A stretch of DNA of 14,460 bases, taken from NCBI GenBank assembly GCA_003343815.1, contig QAKL01000136.1, positions 1-14,460 on the forward strand, in the 5' to 3' direction. Numbering within the stretch: position 1 is the stretch's first letter; the number at the start of each line of letters is the position of its first letter. Positions 13,636-14,460 of this stretch are shown here, in pieces. The notes beneath the pieces are model-generated. The model had not been told where the DNA came from. It was given only the letters and a program-made list of their open reading frames with translations, and ran no database searches. A program made the translations under genes and the position numbers. This stretch comes from Clostridiales bacterium (GTDB lineage: Bacteria; Bacillota; Peptococcia; Peptococcales; Peptococcaceae).

Positions 13636-13690
13636 TGTAATAATTACAAATTGTAAACTATCCATTTAATTGGGAATTAAAATATATAAA
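13636..13690 (+). promoter_or_regulatory. AT-rich leader of repA with overlapping palindromes
   Basis: Two perfect 13-bp palindromes overlap: TGTAATAATTACA (13636-13648) and TTACAAATTGTAA (13644-13656). A third, TTTAATT-GGG-AATTAAA, lies at 13665-13681, directly before an AT-rich -10-like stretch (TATATAA near 13683). The cluster looks like an operator/promoter region controlling the replication initiator. The exact -35/-10 pair is not clear. Confidence 0.45.
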
Positions 13691-13741
13691 AAAGTTGGAA
13701 AAAATAGAAAAATGGCGAAAAGAAGAAAAGGGAGGCGTAAT

Positions 13742-14460
13742 ATGGAGGCGGTTATCGTATCAGATTATTTCTACGGCGAAGAATCCGAGCAGTTCAGTTA
13801 CTTCCGGATTCCAAGATTGTTGGTACGCAGCAAGAAATTCAAGACGCTCTCCACCGACGCGAAGCTGCTGTATGGCCTGATGCTCGACCGCATGGGGCTA
13901 TCCGCCAAACACGGCTGGTATGACGATTTGGGGCGCGTCTACATCTACTACACGCTCGACGAAATTCAAACTGACCTCATGTGCGGACACAATAAGGCCG
14001 TTCGGCTGCTGGCCGAGCTGGACACGGGCAAGACAGGCTTTGGCCTGATCGAGCGCGTGAAGCAGGGGCAAGGCCGTCCGGCAAAGATTTACGTCAAAAA
14101 ATTCGCCACGACCGATGTGCCAGAAGCTCCCCTTTCTGCGCCTATTTCAGACTTCCCGGATTCGGAAATGCAGACTTCCCAAAAACAAACTTCCAGACTT
14201 CCGCTTTTGGGAAGTCAAGACTTCCCAAAACGGGAAGCAAGTTATCCTGATAATAATTATCCTGATTCTAGCTATCCTGATCCATCTATCTCTCCTGCAA
14301 AACCGCCGGGAGATGGTGGGAGATTGATCGAGCGATGGAGTTTGAAAGAGAGCGTCAGAAATCAAATCGAATATGACGCGCTCTGCACGCAGTATGCCGC
14401 CGAGGACGTGGACGCGCTGGTGGAGCTGATCTCGGAAGTCCAGAGCAGCACCGCTGATGC
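13742..14460 (+). CDS. repA: Replication initiator protein A (RepA_N type), 3' partial
   Basis: The first 239 codons of a replication initiator that runs off the right edge. The N-terminal about 120 residues form the RepA_N winged-helix domain: Y-F-R-I-P-R-L-L (20-27), L-S-T-D-A-K-L-L-Y (36-44), a Y-Y-T-L-D-E-I (69-75) helix start and G-R-P-A-K-I-Y-V (111-118). These are typical of initiators on Gram-positive plasmids and integrative elements. A low-complexity linker follows, with Y-P-D repeated three times at five-residue spacing (about 168-180), then the start of a C-terminal domain. The ATG has GGGAGG 6-7 nt upstream. In RepA_N replicons the origin commonly lies inside the gene, and iteron-like repeats are seen here at 14149-14237. 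The gene marks this end of the window as mobile-element backbone. Confidence 0.88.
   Translation, partial: MEAVIVSDYFYGEESEQFSYFRIPRLLVRSKKFKTLSTDAKLLYGLMLDRMGLSAKHGWYDDLGRVYIYYTLDEIQTDLMCGHNKAVRLLAELDTGKTGFGLIERVKQGQGRPAKIYVKKFATTDVPEAPLSAPISDFPDSEMQTSQKQTSRLPLLGSQDFPKREASYPDNNYPDSSYPDPSISPAKPPGDGGRLIERWSLKESVRNQIEYDALCTQYAAEDVDALVELISEVQSSTAD
14149..14237 (+). repeat. Iteron-like 23-bp-spaced repeats inside repA (candidate origin)
   Basis: The core AGACTTCC(C) occurs at 14149, 14172, 14195 and 14218, each exactly 23 bp after the previous one. Inverted copies GGGAAG lie at 14209 and 14232, again 23 bp apart, and an extra ACTTCC is at 14189. The period is not a multiple of three, so the repeats are read as D-F-P, Q-T-S, R-L-P and D-F-P in turn. 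The conserved thing is therefore DNA, not protein. Repeats at about two helical turns inside a RepA_N gene are expected for an initiator-binding origin. Confidence 0.75.
14243..14281 (+). repeat. In-frame 15-bp repeats encoding Y-P-D-x-x
   Basis: TATCCTGAT occurs at 14243, 14258 and 14273, spaced 15 bp apart. Because the period is five codons, each copy encodes Y-P-D. This is probably a flexible linker between the initiator's domains and a likely site of copy-number variation. Confidence 0.7.

Noticed and set aside
13176..13649. Shared 11-mer AATAATTACAA in the DUF262 promoter (13176) and repA leader (13639)
   Set aside because: AT-rich 11-mers are expected to recur by chance in a window of this size; there is no other support for a common operator.
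13174..13665. 163-codon open frame on the minus strand
   Set aside because: It runs through the SASP-like gene and both arms of the strong terminator in antisense, and has no recognisable domain or ribosome site.

Overview
The window reads as chromosome of a spore-forming, gut-type Clostridia (Oscillospiraceae-like is my inference from codon use and gene content). It carries a SpoIIQ-like M23 peptidase, a Lac-family phosphotransferase (PTS) sugar operon, a defence-like block, and the replication end of what looks like an integrative/conjugative element or plasmid. GC is moderate throughout. I saw no tRNA, rRNA, CRISPR array or insertion sequence.

Layout. Positions 2-571 (+) hold the C-terminal part of an M23 metallopeptidase, followed by two hairpin terminators serving converging genes. 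Positions 787-8196 (-) hold a self-contained PTS module. In transcription order it is a LicR/BglG-type PRD regulator, a terminator, then HPr, IIB, IIC, IIA, a GH1 6-phospho-beta-glucosidase and enzyme I. The locus therefore encodes a complete phosphorelay from PEP to sugar, plus the hydrolase for the imported phospho-sugar and a regulator read by PTS phosphorylation. The hydrolase has Gln where GH1 enzymes normally have the acid/base Glu, as in plant myrosinases.

Positions 8227-8656 are a regulatory intergenic region with a divergent promoter pair and an intrinsic terminator just upstream of the next start codon. Positions 8657-10780 (+) are a two-gene operon: a MORC/MutL-like GHKL ATPase and a small GIY-YIG nuclease-like protein. 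Converging on it is a 749-residue DUF262 + HNH (GmrSD/SspE/BrxU-type) protein at 10845-13094 (-). This block has the look of a genome-defence cargo region. The ATPase/GIY-YIG pair, without methylase or helicase, is the best candidate for an undescribed system.

Positions 13450-14460 (+) carry a 34-residue truncated alpha/beta SASP-like gene, a strong terminator, an operator-rich leader and the start of a RepA_N-type replication initiator. Four iteron-like repeats at exactly 23-bp spacing lie inside its coding sequence, probably part of the replication origin. All functional statements rest on motifs read by eye; no database search was possible.
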